64,000 bases of DNA from Pseudarthrobacter psychrotolerans (GCF_009911795.1 NZ_CP047898.1:1-64000), one strand, 5' to 3'; counted from the first letter of the stretch, positions 10,792 through 21,110 are shown. Made by a program: numbers and translations. Notes: a model not told the origin generated them from the letters alone.

Positions 10792-11820
10792 ATGGCCATC
10801 GAATACCGCGAATGGCTTGAGGGCGATGACCTGACTCTGCTGGAAGTCTGGGGCGGCCCGGAGACCGAACAGGCCAGGCAGTTCCGCGGTGCCCTGGCCG
10901 TCTCCTCGGCCGGCACGGACGGCACGCCGTGGCGTCGCTGCATCGTGGCCGAGGACGTCATTGACGGCATCGGCATTCCGGTGGCGGCGGGCGTGGTCTA
11001 TGAAGCCTCGCTGCACCCGGAACGGCTGTGGACCTACCTCGAGGTGGCGCGCGATCACCGCCGCGCCGGCATCGGTGCCACGCTCCTGACCATGCTGCGC
11101 CGCGAAGCCGAGCAGGCGCCGTCGGGCGTTACCAGGCTGCGCGCGAAGGTGCAGCCGGGCACTGCCGGGGCCGCGTTCGTCGAGGCGTTCGGGCTCGCGC
11201 CCATCCAGCGTTCCCGGCTGGTGGTGGTGGAGCCGGGCGCCCTGAAGCTGCCCGTGTTCCCCGCGAAGAACGACGCCGGCGGGCTGGCCAACGACGAAAA
11301 CGCCGGTTCCGACGTTGTGATGGACCTCGCTACCGGTTCAGTCGAGCTGACCGACGTCGTCGGGCGGTACTACACGTCCATCCACGGCTGGGATTCGCCG
11401 GGCGTGCTGTCGGTGGGGCAGGTGCAGAAGCTGTTCCTGGATGATCTCAGCGGCGCCCACGGTGCGCTTGTGCTGCGCGCCGAGCCGGGATCAGCCTTTG
11501 GCGCCGGGGTTTCCCCCAGCAAGAAGGGCCGGATCCGCGCCTTTGCAGTCAGCTATGCGGAGGCGGCACAGGACCCGACGGCGGACGCATCGGCCCAGGG
11601 CGCGAAGGCCACGGATGTTTTTGTGGGCCACGAACCTGCGCTGGAAGCGGACGATGCCGCAGCCGCGGTCCGTGACCTGCTCTCGCTCCTGGCGTACCAG
11701 CACCCGGTCATGCTGGAACTGGACGATTCGATGGCAGCGCTGCGCGCCGCCGTCGAGCCCTTGCTGGAATCCGGCAAGGCGCGCCAGGCCGGCGCCGAAA
11801 CGCTGGTCGTCTCGGACTGA
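10792..11820 (+). CDS. GNAT-family N-acetyltransferase
   Basis: An intact 342-residue protein starting 2 bases after the glyS stop, so surely co-transcribed with it. The acetyl-CoA-binding segment of GNAT enzymes is seen at residues 82-100: LEVARDHRRAGIGATLLTML, with the Q/RxxGxG/A-type loop RRAGIG. A second, weaker half (from about residue 115) has the look of a degenerate GNAT repeat, FYVGHEP-like DVFVGHEPALEADD. The acceptor is unknown. Read-through coupling to glyS suggests a role linked to growth or translation, but that is only inference from position. Confidence 0.82.
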   Translation: MAIEYREWLEGDDLTLLEVWGGPETEQARQFRGALAVSSAGTDGTPWRRCIVAEDVIDGIGIPVAAGVVYEASLHPERLWTYLEVARDHRRAGIGATLLTMLRREAEQAPSGVTRLRAKVQPGTAGAAFVEAFGLAPIQRSRLVVVEPGALKLPVFPAKNDAGGLANDENAGSDVVMDLATGSVELTDVVGRYYTSIHGWDSPGVLSVGQVQKLFLDDLSGAHGALVLRAEPGSAFGAGVSPSKKGRIRAFAVSYAEAAQDPTADASAQGAKATDVFVGHEPALEADDAAAAVRDLLSLLAYQHPVMLELDDSMAALRAAVEPLLESGKARQAGAETLVVSD

Positions 11821-11833
11821 CCCGACCCCAGTT

Positions 11834-11860
11834 GGGGAGGTCACCTGCGTTTGGGCGGCC
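11834..11860 (+). repeat. 27-bp direct repeat, copy 1
   Basis: Matches 25 of 27 bases with a second copy at 13390-13416; the shared core is TCACCTGCGTTTGGG. The two copies flank the FAD-linked oxidoreductase gene on either side. Copy 1 lies in the non-coding gap after the acetyltransferase. Confidence 0.6.
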
Positions 11861-11994
11861 CCGTCCGGCAGCCATTGACGGCGCATACGCCAAGGAGTAG
11901 GCCTTACAAGGTAAGAGCCAGGCGAGCCAAGCCGGCTGGGGCTGAACACTGCTGTCCGTAACCGGTCTCGACGAGAGAATCGGCGGTAGAACAA

Positions 11995-13367
11995 ATGAAC
12001 GGAATCGCCCTCGATGGGCTGCGCGAACAGCTGCGAGGACAGCTTGTCACCCCGGAAGATCCGGACTATGACGACGCCCGGGCCGTCTTCAACGGGATGA
12101 TCGACAAACGCCCGGCCGGCATTGTCCGGGTTGCGCAAGTGGCCGACGTCATCGCAAGCGTCAATTTTGCCCGCGACAACTCCATGCCACTGGCCATCCG
12201 GGGCGGCGGGCACAGCGCGCCCGGCTTTGGCACCTGGGACGACGCCTTGGTGATCGACTTCGTCAACCGCACCGGCGTGCGGGTTGACCCTGACGCCCGG
12301 ACAGCCCGCGCGGAGGCCGGCGCCACGTGGGCCGACTTCAACCACGCCACGCACGCATTCGGGCTGGCCACCACCGGCGGCATCGTGGGTTCCACTGGTG
12401 TGGCCGGACTCACCTTGGGGGGCGGCATCGGCTACCTTGCCCGGAAGTATGGGCTCTCCTGCGACAACCTGGTCTCGGCCGACGTGGTCACGGCCGACGG
12501 CAAGTTCCTGACAGCTAGCAAGGACCGGAACGAAGACCTGTTTTGGGCCTTGCGGGAGGCGGCGGGAACTTCGGCGTGGTGACCTCGCTGGAATACAAGC
12601 TTCACCCAGTGGACATGGTCCATGTGGGCATCGTCATTTTCGGCGCCGAGCACACGGAAACGGTGGCGAGGTTTTACCGCGACTACATGGACTCTGCTCC
12701 GGAGGAATTCGGCGCCTTCCTCGGTTTCCACCAAGGTCCGCCGGTCCCGTTCCTGCCGGAAGAATGGCACGGCAAGCCCGTATGCGTAGTGGTGGGCATG
12801 TGGACAGGAGACATGGCTGAGGGGGCGTCACGGTGGCAGCCGTTCCTGGACATCGCGCCCGTAGCAGGATCGCTCGTCACCCCGATGCCGTATCCGGCCC
12901 TGAACGTGGCCTTCGATGGGCTTAATCCGAAAGGCTTGCAGGGCTATTGGAAGGCCAACTTCCTGCGGGAGCTCAACGATGGCGCCATCGGGGCGCACGC
13001 CGAGTTCGGCGCAACGGTCACCAGCGTCAACACTGCCGTGCACGTCTACCCGATTGACGGCGCCGTGGCCCGCGTAGGAGTGGCGGAGACTGCCTTCGCG
13101 AACCGTGGCATGAAGTACTCGCCCGTCATCGCCGCACAATGGATGGACCCGGCCGACAACGAAGCCAACATTGCCTGGGCCCGCGGCTATGCCGAGGCGC
13201 TCCGACCGTATTCGGCGGCCGGCGGCTACGTCAACTTCATGGATGCGGAGGACCAGGGCCGCGTGGCTGAGAACTACGGGACCAACTACGAGCGGCTGGT
13301 GGCAGTGAAGGGAAAATACGATCCGGGCAACTTGTTCCACGTCAACCAGAACATCAAGCCTGCCTGA
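11995..13367 (+). pseudogene. FAD-linked oxidoreductase of the BBE-like (PCMH) family, one frameshift
   Basis: A flavin-dependent oxidase of the berberine-bridge-enzyme type. N-terminal MNGIALDGLREQLRGQLVTP leads into the FAD-binding PCMH fold with LAIRGGGHSAPGFGTWDDAL (the histidine in GGGHS is a usual covalent flavin site), TGGIVGSTGVAGLTLGGGIG and DLFWALRGGGGNFGVVTSLE. The C-terminal BBE motif is YVNFMDAEDQGRVAENYG-NY and KYDPGNLFHVNQNIKP. One G is missing near 12557 (CGGGAGGC for CGGGGAGGC). Corrected length is about 458 residues, normal for the family. Such enzymes oxidise sugars, alkaloids or phenolics; the substrate is not evident here. Confidence 0.85.
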
Positions 13368-13380
13368 ATAAGAGGACGCC

Positions 13381-14195
13381 TCAACCCTGGGGGAGCTCAC
13401 CTGCGTTTGGGTGGCCAGGGATAAATCCGCTCGTCGCTTCGACATACTCCCGGTAGCCGGGTCGCCCGGACATTGCTTTTTCTGTCAGGGGCTTCCCGGT
13501 TTTCCCGGCCAGCGTCCACACCATCAGTGCAGGCGACAGGATGGTCAGGATGCCCGGCCAGGAGTCGGCGGCGATGAGGAACAGCCCCGTCCAGATGGCC
13601 GCATCGCCGAAATAGTTGGGATGCCGGGTGTACCGCCACAAACCGGTATCCAGGACCGTGCCGCGGCGGGACGGATCCTTTTTGAACCGGGCCAACTGCC
13701 AGTCGCCCATGGTCTCGAACACAAACCCAGTGACCCACAGCAGGATGCCGAGTATGGCCACCCATCCCACAGCGCCGGTGGCGAACATCCCCACCTGCAG
13801 CGTCAGGGACACAAAGAACATCACCACGCCCTGCGGCAGGTAGACGCGGCGGAGCGCATAGGTGTTCCTGGATCCGGGTGCGGGGTCCAGCAGGGCCTTG
13901 TAGCGAGGGTCTTCGTGCCGTCGCTCGCCCGCCAGCCAATATGGACCCCGAGCCGCAACCCCCACACGGCCGTCAGGAGAAGCAACAGTAACCGGCGGGT
14001 ATCATCGCCCAGCCCGGCTGACAGGAACCAGGACACCACGGCCACCGCGACGAAGCCGGGGCCCCACGCAACGTCCATCACCGAGTGCCGGCCCTGCCGG
14101 ACGGCCACAGCAAACGTCAGCGCCAGGACCGCCACGACAGCCAGAGCTGTCCAGGGCAGCGACGCCACGAACTCCGGCCAGGGAAACGGGCTCAC
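13381..14195 (-). pseudogene. DUF1295 / steroid 5-alpha-reductase-like membrane protein, one frameshift
   Basis: Starts at the GTG at 14195 (VSPFPWPEFVASLPWTALAV), whose GTGA overlaps the stop of the upstream hydrolase gene, so translation is coupled. Multiple membrane helices are visible, with family motifs VMDVAWGPGFVAVAVVSWFL, DPRYKALLDP and the C-terminal WRYTRHPNYFGDAAIWTGLF. The last is the cofactor-binding block shared by steroid 5-alpha-reductase-like and ICMT-like enzymes. One shift near 13935 joins HIGWRASDG to ERRHEDPRY. The family often occurs with cyclopropane or sterol-like lipid genes; the substrate is unknown. Confidence 0.8.
13390..13416 (+). repeat. 27-bp direct repeat, copy 2
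   Basis: Second copy of the repeat at 11834-11860, two mismatches. Here it lies within the 3' end of the DUF1295 gene, which it encodes as GHPNAGELP on the minus strand. Confidence 0.6.
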
Positions 14196-14932
14196 AGGGT
14201 CACCTCGGCGGAGGACCCGGGCAGCAACTCTGCCAGCGAGCGCGCGGCCGGGTGCGTGAGGCCGGTGCGCTCGGCGAAAGCCTTCATCACGAAACCCGTG
14301 GCCAACGCGTGCCAAAGCCGGCCGCGGCGGACCATAAAATGCCCGGCACCGCGCAGCGAAACATACTCCATGGACGCAGCCACACCGGTGGCACGGCGCG
14401 CAAACGTCAAGGACTGGGACGGGCTGGTCATATGGTCTCCAGTGCCGTGGGCAATCAGGACCTTGCGCCCGGTGAGCGGGCTGGCGGGAGTCTCAGGACT
14501 GAGCCACGGGGCGAGCGCCACCACGGCGTCCACCTGCGGATCGTCCGCGGCGCTCACAGCGGTGAGGCCGCCCATGGAGTGCCCCACCAGATACACGGGA
14601 ACTCCAGGGTGCTGCGCGCTGATTTGCTGAAGGGCCCAACGGGCATCCTGCAGCGCGGACCTGTCCGGCCCGTTCCAGCCACGCACGCTGTTCCGAAGGG
14701 ACCACACCGCCAGTCCGTGGTCTTTCCCGGCACGGTGCAGGTGGCGGGCGAACGTGACCATGCGCAGCGGGCTGAGGTGGCGGCCCTCCACGGGCTCATA
14801 GCTATATGCCTTGCCCCCGTGCAGGATCAGTGCCACGCCCCGGGTTTTTCCGGTGGCCGCCAGCACACTGAGTGCCGCCTCCCGCCTCGCTGCAGGCTCG
14901 TTGGTGTGGAATTCAGTCCTGCGGTCCGTCAC
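14192..14932 (-). CDS. Alpha/beta hydrolase
   Basis: Start chosen at the GTG at 14932 (VTDRRTEFHTNEPAARREAA), which sits 7 bases after GGGAGGGA; a longer open frame to 15091 would run into the divergent gene's promoter. Motifs are the oxyanion HGGKAYSYEP, the nucleophile elbow YLVGHSMGGLTAVSAADD, the acid region LIAHGTGDHMTSPSQSLTFA and the catalytic histidine in LRGAGHFMVRRGRLWHALAT. It overlaps the DUF1295 gene by 4 bases. About 246 residues; likely a cytoplasmic serine hydrolase or lysophospholipase-like enzyme. Confidence 0.83.
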   Translation of the reverse strand: MTDRRTEFHTNEPAARREAALSVLAATGKTRGVALILHGGKAYSYEPVEGRHLSPLRMVTFARHLHRAGKDHGLAVWSLRNSVRGWNGPDRSALQDARWALQQISAQHPGVPVYLVGHSMGGLTAVSAADDPQVDAVVALAPWLSPETPASPLTGRKVLIAHGTGDHMTSPSQSLTFARRATGVAASMEYVSLRGAGHFMVRRGRLWHALATGFVMKAFAERTGLTHPAARSLAELLPGSSAEVTL

Positions 14933-15012
14933 GCGTGGTCCCTCCCGGTTCCTGCCATTTACTAACCCTAAGGCGCCGGACGTAGAGTTCAAGGTATGAG
15001 GTTCAACTGCTG

Positions 15013-16487
15013 ATGGGCTCCGGTCACACACACGTTTCAACAGATCATTCGGAGCCGACGGCCCAGGCGATTGCTGCCCGTCGGAAGGCAAACCGCATCC
15101 TGGCTTCCGTTCTGGTGCCGCTGACGCTTCTGACCCTCGCGGGCATGGCCATGCTGTGGCCGTCCGGGTCCCAGGAGGGGATCTCCCTCGCCAGCCCTTA
15201 TTCGGCGGCGCCCGGCGTTACATTTGATACCGGCAAGATCCAAAGGGTCGTCGAAGAAAGCTGCATGCAGGGCTCCACGGCCGCAGGCCCGTCCTCAGAC
15301 GGCACCGGCCAGCCTGCCTCCGCCGGCTCTGAATGCATGTTCGCTTTTACCGAACCGGACCAGGGCGGCAGCCCCGTCAAAGTGGTGATCAACCCGGAGG
15401 TGGCACAATCCCACGGCGTGAAGCCGGGGACCAGATCAGGTACCTTAACCTTTCCAACGCCCCAGGCGCCGCGGCGTCGCAGGGATCTCCGGCCTACATC
15501 TTTGTTGACTTCGTCCGGACCCTACCCATCGTGATCCTGGCTCTCCTTTACGCCCTCGTGGTCATTGCGGTGGCGCGCTGGCGGGGACTCCGGGCACTCC
15601 TGGGGCTGGTGGGCGCGTACTTCGTCCTTGCCGGCTTTATGCTGCCCGGGCTGGTGGAGGGAAAACCTCCCCTGCTGCTGGCGCTCGTGGGGTCAACGGT
15701 GATCATGATCGGGGTCCTGTATTTTGCGCACGGCTTCTCCGCACGGACGTCCACGGCGCTGCTGGGCACCATGTTTGGCCTGGCCATCACGGCGCTGTTG
15801 GCGGCGTGGGCCACCGACGCCGCCAACCTGGCCGGCGTGGGCAGCCACGACGCCACCACCCTGATCAATACCTCGGCCAACATCTCCATTTCCGGGGTGA
15901 TCCTCTGCGGCCTGATCATCTCCGGGCTTGGTGTCCTGAACGACGTCACCATCACGCAGGCATCCGCCGTCTGGGAACTCTACGAGCTGGCCCCCGGCAC
16001 CAGCGCCCGCAAGCTCTTCACCTCCGCCATGCGGATCGGCCGGGACCACATCGCCTCCACGGTCTACACCATCGCGTTCGCCTACGCCGGCGCAGCGCTG
16101 CCCATCCTGATCATTGTGATGCTGTACAACCGGCCGCTGGGGGACACCCTGACCAGCGCCGAGCTTTCCGAGGAAGTCATCCGGACACTCGTCGGCTCCA
16201 TTGGCCTGGTCCTCGCCATCCCGGTGACCACCCTGATCGCGGTGCTGGTGGTCAAGGCAACCGGCGTCCGGACGGCGGGTCAGCCCGCCGTCGGCGTCCC
16301 GGACGACGACCGCCGCCCAAACGGCACCTCCGACGGCACCTCGGGCGCCACCTCCATTAGCGCGGACGACGTCGGCGATACCGGTGCGCTCGCAGCGGCC
16401 GCCTTCGAGCGGCGGTCGCGGCAGTCCACGGAAGATTCCGCCGGTCCTGCCACCACCCGGAGGGGGCGCCGGGCAGACCGCGCCTGA
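15013..16487 (+). pseudogene. YibE/F-family integral membrane protein, one frameshift
   Basis: The first part from the ATG at 15013 is MGSGHTHVSTDHSEPTAQ, one membrane helix ILASVLVPLTLLTLAGMAML and an exported domain with two cysteines. After a G is lost near 15428 (CCGGGGACC for CCGGGGGACC) the frame continues DQIRYLNLSN and then about seven membrane helices. These include the YibE/F core GVILCGLIISGLGVLNDVTI and FTSAMRIGRDHIASTVYTIA, and the end is hydrophilic. The family is a multi-pass putative transporter or permease of unknown substrate; lactococcal YibE/F affects acid and nisin tolerance. Divergent from the hydrolase at 14932. Confidence 0.83.
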
Positions 16488-16585
16488 ACGGCAACTGGCC
16501 GCCCGGCGCTGCCAGACAGTTCCAGCTTCCAGACTGTGCAAAGGGGCGTGGCCCGCCGATTTGCCCGCCTTTGCGACAATGGACA

Positions 16586-17763
16586 GGTGACTGTTACCGC
16601 AACGCCTCCCGCCCCAAGCTGGAACTCCCGCCCTGAAGCTGGGCCCCATCACGGTGGACACCCCCGTGATCCTGGCTCCGATGGCCGGCATCACCAACTC
16701 CGCCTTTCGTCGTTTGTGCCGTGAATACGGCGGCGGCCTGTACGTGGCGGAGATGGTCACCTCGCGCGCCCTTGTTGAACGCACCCCCGAATCGCTGCGC
16801 ATCATCTCGCACGACGACGACGAAAAAGTCCGCTCCGTCCAGCTGTACGGCGTGGACCCCGTTACGGTGGGCCAGGCAGTGCGCATGCTGGTCGAAGAGG
16901 ACCGCGCTGACCACATCGACCTGAACTTCGGCTGCCCCGTTCCCAAGGTGACCCGGCGCGGCGGCGGGTCCGCCCTGCCCTGGAAGACCGACCTCTTCAC
17001 CTCGATCGTCCGGACCGCGGTCAAGGAAGCGTCCAAGGGCAATGTCCCGCTGACCATCAAGATGCGCAAGGGCATCGACGATGACCACCTGACGTACCTC
17101 GACGCCGGCCGGATCGCCCGCGATGCCGGGGTGGCCGCCGTCGCGCTTCACGGCCGCACCGCGGCGCAGTTCTACTCCGGCCAGGCCGACTGGTCAGCAA
17201 TCGCCCGCCTGCGCGAAGCCCTGCCGGACATCCCTGTCCTGGGCAACGGCGACATCTGGTCCGCGGAGGATGCCGTCCGGATGGTCCGGGAAACCGGCGT
17301 GGACGGCGTGGTGGTGGGCCGCGGCTGCCAGGGACGTCCGTGGTTGTTCGGTGACCTGATGGCGGCCTTCGAGGGAAGCGACGTCCGCCACAAGCCGGAC
17401 CTGGGCAAGGTGGCCGAGAGCGTCTACCGGCACGCTGAGCTGATGGTGGAAACCTTCGGCGATGAGGGCAAGGCCCTGCGGGAGATCCGCAAGCACATGG
17501 CGTGGTATTTTAAGGGCTATGTGGTTGGCAGTGAACTGCGGACCAAACTGGCCATGGTGACCAGCCTGGAGGTGCTGCGCGACACGCTGGACCAGCTGGA
17601 CCTGGACTCGCCGTACCCCGGCGTTGACGCCGAGGGCCCGCGCGGCCGGGCAGGCTCGCCCAAGAGGCCGGCCCTGCCCAAGGACTGGCTGGAATCCCGT
17701 GCCCTGAACGCCGCGCAGTCCCAGGACATCTCCGCCGCGGAGCTGGATGTTTCCGGTGGCTGA
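16586..17763 (+). CDS. dusB: tRNA-dihydrouridine synthase (N-terminus frameshifted)
   Basis: Flavin enzyme that reduces uridines in the tRNA D-loop. Probable start is the GTG at 16586 (VTVTATPPAPS); two compensating base losses near 16617 and 16640 are needed to join it to LKLGPITVDTPVILAPMAGI. From the ATG at 16681 on, the frame is intact. Motifs: VILAPMAGITNSAFRRLCRE (FMN site), the catalytic cysteine block LNFGCPVPKVTRRGGGSAL, VKTRKG-like KMRKGIDDD, LHGRTAAQFYSG and GNGDIWS / GVVVGRGCQGRPW phosphate-binding loops. The 3' end overlaps the dgt start by 17 bases, so the two are co-translated. Confidence 0.9.
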
Positions 17764-19045
17764 GACGCGCACCACGGCACAGGCCCTGCCGGGCTACGAG
17801 GCCCATGATTCCGCCCGCTGGGTGGAGGAACCGCCAAAAAACAACTACCGCTCCGACTTTGAGCGGGACCGCGCTCGGGTGCTGCACTCTTCCGCCCTGC
17901 GCCGCCTCGGCGCGAAAACACAGGTAGTTGCCCCCGACACTGATGACTTCGTCCGCACCCGCCTGACCCACAGCCTGGAGGTTGCCCAGGTGGGCCGGGA
18001 ACTGGGCCGCGCCCTGGGCTGTGACCCGGATGTGGTGGACACCGCCTGCCTGAGCCATGACCTGGGGCACCCGCCGTTCGGACACAACGGCGAGTCCGCC
18101 CTGAACGAGATGGCACATGCTATCGGCGGCTTCGAAGGAAATGCCCAGACCCTCCGGCTCCTGACCCGGCTGGAGCCCAAGGTCCTGGCCACCGACGGGC
18201 GCCCGGCCGGGCTGAACCTCACAAGGGCAAGCCTGGACGCGGCGGCGAAATATCCTTGGTCCGCGCTGAACGCGCCGGTGGTCCACGGCCAGCGCACCAG
18301 CAAGTTCGGCGCCTACGAGGACGATCTGCCCATCTTCAACTGGATCAGGGAGGGTGCGCCGGAGCGCCGCCCGTGCCTGGAAGCCCAGGTCATGGACCTG
18401 GCCGACGACATTTCGTATTCCGTGCACGACGTCGAGGACGCGATCGTGGCCGGGCACTTCCAGCTGCGCTGGATGGACAACCCGGACCACCGGGCCCGTG
18501 TGGTGGGCTACGCCAAGCAGTGGTACCTCCCGCACAACGACCCCGCCGCGATCGACGCCGCCCTGGCACGGTTGGAAGCCACCGACGTCTGGGTCCGCGA
18601 AGCCGACGGCAGCCGCAAATCCATGGCCGCGCTGAAGAACATGACCAGCCAGCTCATCGGCCGGTTCTGCCAGAGCGCCCTGGAGACCACCCGCGCCGTC
18701 TACGGCCCTGAAAACCTCACCCGGTACAGCGCCGAGCTGATGGTCCCGGACGAGACGGTTATGGAGATCGCGGTGATGAAGGGCCTGGCCACCACGTTTG
18801 TGATGACCACCGAGCACCGCCAGCCCATCTACGAGCGCCAGCGCGAAGTGCTGCACGCGCTGGTCACCGCCGTGAACGCCACCGGGGACCGGCACCTGGA
18901 GCCGATGTTCGCGGCCGACTGGCGGGACGCGCCCGACGACGGCGCACGGCTCAGGGTGGTCATCGACCAGGTGGCGTCGCTGACAGACGGATCGGCGCTG
19001 GCAATGTACGAACGTCTCGTGGGGAGCCTGCCGTCGCTGTGGTGA
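17747..19045 (+). CDS. dgt: Deoxyguanosinetriphosphate triphosphohydrolase-like protein
   Basis: Hydrolyses dNTPs to deoxynucleosides and triphosphate, helping set dNTP pools. Intact, 432 residues. The N-terminal NYRSDFERDRARVLHSSALR is the usual dGTPase opening. The HD metal site is built from RTRLTHSLEVAQVGRELGR (His) and DTACLSHDLGHPPFGHNGE (His-Asp), with a later Asp in VMDLADDISYSVHDVEDAI. Start at ATG 17747 inside dusB is favoured over GTG 17756 because GCGGAGC lies just upstream. It stands before dnaG, separated by 52 bases, a layout usual in actinobacteria. Confidence 0.92.
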   Translation: MFPVAETRTTAQALPGYEAHDSARWVEEPPKNNYRSDFERDRARVLHSSALRRLGAKTQVVAPDTDDFVRTRLTHSLEVAQVGRELGRALGCDPDVVDTACLSHDLGHPPFGHNGESALNEMAHAIGGFEGNAQTLRLLTRLEPKVLATDGRPAGLNLTRASLDAAAKYPWSALNAPVVHGQRTSKFGAYEDDLPIFNWIREGAPERRPCLEAQVMDLADDISYSVHDVEDAIVAGHFQLRWMDNPDHRARVVGYAKQWYLPHNDPAAIDAALARLEATDVWVREADGSRKSMAALKNMTSQLIGRFCQSALETTRAVYGPENLTRYSAELMVPDETVMEIAVMKGLATTFVMTTEHRQPIYERQREVLHALVTAVNATGDRHLEPMFAADWRDAPDDGARLRVVIDQVASLTDGSALAMYERLVGSLPSLW

Positions 19046-19097
19046 CAGACGCCATAGGGCGGCCTTCACTGTCGTGCCCCGGGACTAGGATGGCTCT

Positions 19098-21044
19098 GTG
19101 GCTGGCCTGATCAAACGTGAAGACATAGACGAAGTACGCCAGCGCACGGACATCAAGGAAGTGGTGGACGGCTACGTCACGCTCAAGGGTGCCGGGCTGG
19201 GAACCTACAAGGGTCTGTGTCCCTTCCACGACGAGCGGTCGCCGTCGTTCACCGTGCGCCCCCAGGTGGGCCGGTACCACTGCTTCGGGTGCGGCGAAGA
19301 CGGGGACGTCATCGCCTTTGTGCAGAAACAGGACCACACCTCCTTCCACGAGGCAGTGGAAAAGCTGGCTGCGCGCATCGGGTACGAACTGCGCTACGAA
19401 GACGGCGGGACGGGCCCCAACCGGGAAGAAGTGGGCAAGCGCCAGCGCCTCCTGGATGCCCACAAAATCGCCGACGAGTTCTTCCGCGCCCAGTTGCTGA
19501 CGCCTGGCGCCGCCGAAGGCCGCAATTTCCTGTTCGGCCGCGGCTTTGACCGCGCCGCCTCGGAGCAGTTCGGCGTGGGCTACGCGCCGCAGGGCTGGGA
19601 CGCGCTGCTGAAGCACCTCCGCGGCCGTGGTTTCACCGACCAGGAGCTGAAGCTGACGGGGATGTTCTCCGAAGGCAACCGGGGCATCTATGACCGGTTC
19701 CGCGGCAGGCTCATCTGGCCCATCCGCGACATCGCCGGCGACACCATCGGCTTCGGCGCCCGCAGGCTGTATGAGGACGACCAAGGTCCCAAGTACCTCA
19801 ACACCCCCGAAACCACGCTCTACAAGAAGTCCCAGGTGCTTTACGGGATTGACCTCGCCAAGCGCAGTATCGCCAAAGACCGCCAGATTGTGGTGGTGGA
19901 GGGATACACGGACGTGATGGCCTGCCACCTGGCGGGAATCCCGACGGCGGTGGCCACCTGCGGCACGGCATTCGGCACCGAGCACATCAAGATCGCCCGC
20001 CGCCTGCTGTCCGACGACGGCACCGGGGGAGAGGTCATCTTCACCTTTGACGGTGACGCCGCCGGGCAGAAGGCCGCCCTGCGTGCGTTCGAGGAAGACC
20101 AGCGTTTTACCGCTCAGACCTACGTGGCGGTGGAGCCCACCGGCGCCGACCCCTGCGACCTGCGCCAAAGCAGGGGCGACGCCGCCGTGCGGGACCTGAT
20201 CGCCACCCGCCGGCCGCTGTTCGAGTTTGCCATCAAGGCCACCCTCAGGCGACACAACCTGGACACCGTGGAGGGCCGGGTGGCCGCATTGCGGGAATCG
20301 GCTCCGGTGGTGGCCCAGATCCGCGACGCAGCCATCAGGCCCGAGTATGCCCGGGAACTGGCCGGCTGGCTTGGCATCTCGGTTGAAGATGTCAGCCGGG
20401 CTGTTGGTGTCGCCATGAAGCGTGCCGCCGCGGGCGGGCCGGCTGCACCAGGGACGCCCTCAGGAGCCGGTACGGCGGCTCAGCTGGGGTACGCCCAGCC
20501 GGGGTCCGCGCAGGCGGGCGGACCCGGCGTGGCTGCCGGACCGACGTCGGGCGCTGTCCCTTCCTACCAGCGGCCCGACCCCCGCGACCCCGTGGCCTCC
20601 ATGGAACGGCAGGCACTGGAAGTGGCGTTGCAGGAGCCCGCACTCCTGGGCGGCGGCATCTGGGAGCGCTTCTCCGGGGCCCGGTTCATTACGCCCGCCT
20701 TCCTGGCCATACACGATGCGATGCGCGCCTCCGGCCCCGAGCTGATCGGCGACCCCGCACGCTGGGTGAGCCAGGTGATGGAGGAAGTCCCGGAACCCCT
20801 GCGGCCGTTGGTGTCCGAACTGTCCGTGGTGCCGCTGCCCGCGAGCACCGCCGAGGGAGTCCAGAAGTACGGCAAAGGCATTCTCACAGCGCTGTTTGAA
20901 CTCCAGATTACGCGCGTGAAGGCGGACAAGATGAGCCAGCTGCAGCGCCTCGACCCAGGCTCCGAGCGCGAACGGATCCAGCAGCTACAGCGGGAACTGA
21001 TGCTGCTCGAAATGGAACGCCGTGCCCTGCGCTCGGACGCCTGA
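19098..21044 (+). CDS. dnaG: DNA primase
   Basis: Synthesises RNA primers at the replication fork with DnaB helicase. Intact, 648 residues, GTG start. Domains in order: CHC2 zinc-binding (about residues 1-100) with CPFHDERSPSF and YHCFGCGEDGDVIAFVQK; the catalytic N-domain with GRLIWPIRDIAGDTIGFGAR and LNTPETTLYKKSQVLYG; TOPRIM with the metal-binding VVVEGYTDVMACHLAGI and FTFDGDAAGQKAALRAF; and, after a glycine/alanine/proline-rich linker (residues about 450-500), a C-terminal helicase-binding-type helical domain ending MLLEMERRALRSDA. Confidence 0.95.
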   Translation: MAGLIKREDIDEVRQRTDIKEVVDGYVTLKGAGLGTYKGLCPFHDERSPSFTVRPQVGRYHCFGCGEDGDVIAFVQKQDHTSFHEAVEKLAARIGYELRYEDGGTGPNREEVGKRQRLLDAHKIADEFFRAQLLTPGAAEGRNFLFGRGFDRAASEQFGVGYAPQGWDALLKHLRGRGFTDQELKLTGMFSEGNRGIYDRFRGRLIWPIRDIAGDTIGFGARRLYEDDQGPKYLNTPETTLYKKSQVLYGIDLAKRSIAKDRQIVVVEGYTDVMACHLAGIPTAVATCGTAFGTEHIKIARRLLSDDGTGGEVIFTFDGDAAGQKAALRAFEEDQRFTAQTYVAVEPTGADPCDLRQSRGDAAVRDLIATRRPLFEFAIKATLRRHNLDTVEGRVAALRESAPVVAQIRDAAIRPEYARELAGWLGISVEDVSRAVGVAMKRAAAGGPAAPGTPSGAGTAAQLGYAQPGSAQAGGPGVAAGPTSGAVPSYQRPDPRDPVASMERQALEVALQEPALLGGGIWERFSGARFITPAFLAIHDAMRASGPELIGDPARWVSQVMEEVPEPLRPLVSELSVVPLPASTAEGVQKYGKGILTALFELQITRVKADKMSQLQRLDPGSERERIQQLQRELMLLEMERRALRSDA

Positions 21045-21110
21045 ACCATGCCGTTTTCACTCCGATTTCGTTTCCCCGCAGGGTGTTTGCTAGGCTGGTA
21101 CCCGCTTCAT

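Noticed and set aside
15693..17075. 460-codon minus-strand frame across the YibE/F and dusB genes
   Set aside because: Shadow frame with low-complexity Gly/Arg sequence and no recognisable domain.
17510..19069. Long minus-strand open frame (519 codons) opposite dusB/dgt
   Set aside because: It is antisense to dgt, which has all its motifs; GC-rich third positions produce such shadows. No family motif or ribosome site.
18960..20255. 431-codon minus-strand frame opposite dnaG
   Set aside because: Antisense to the conserved primase; composition is typical of a shadow.
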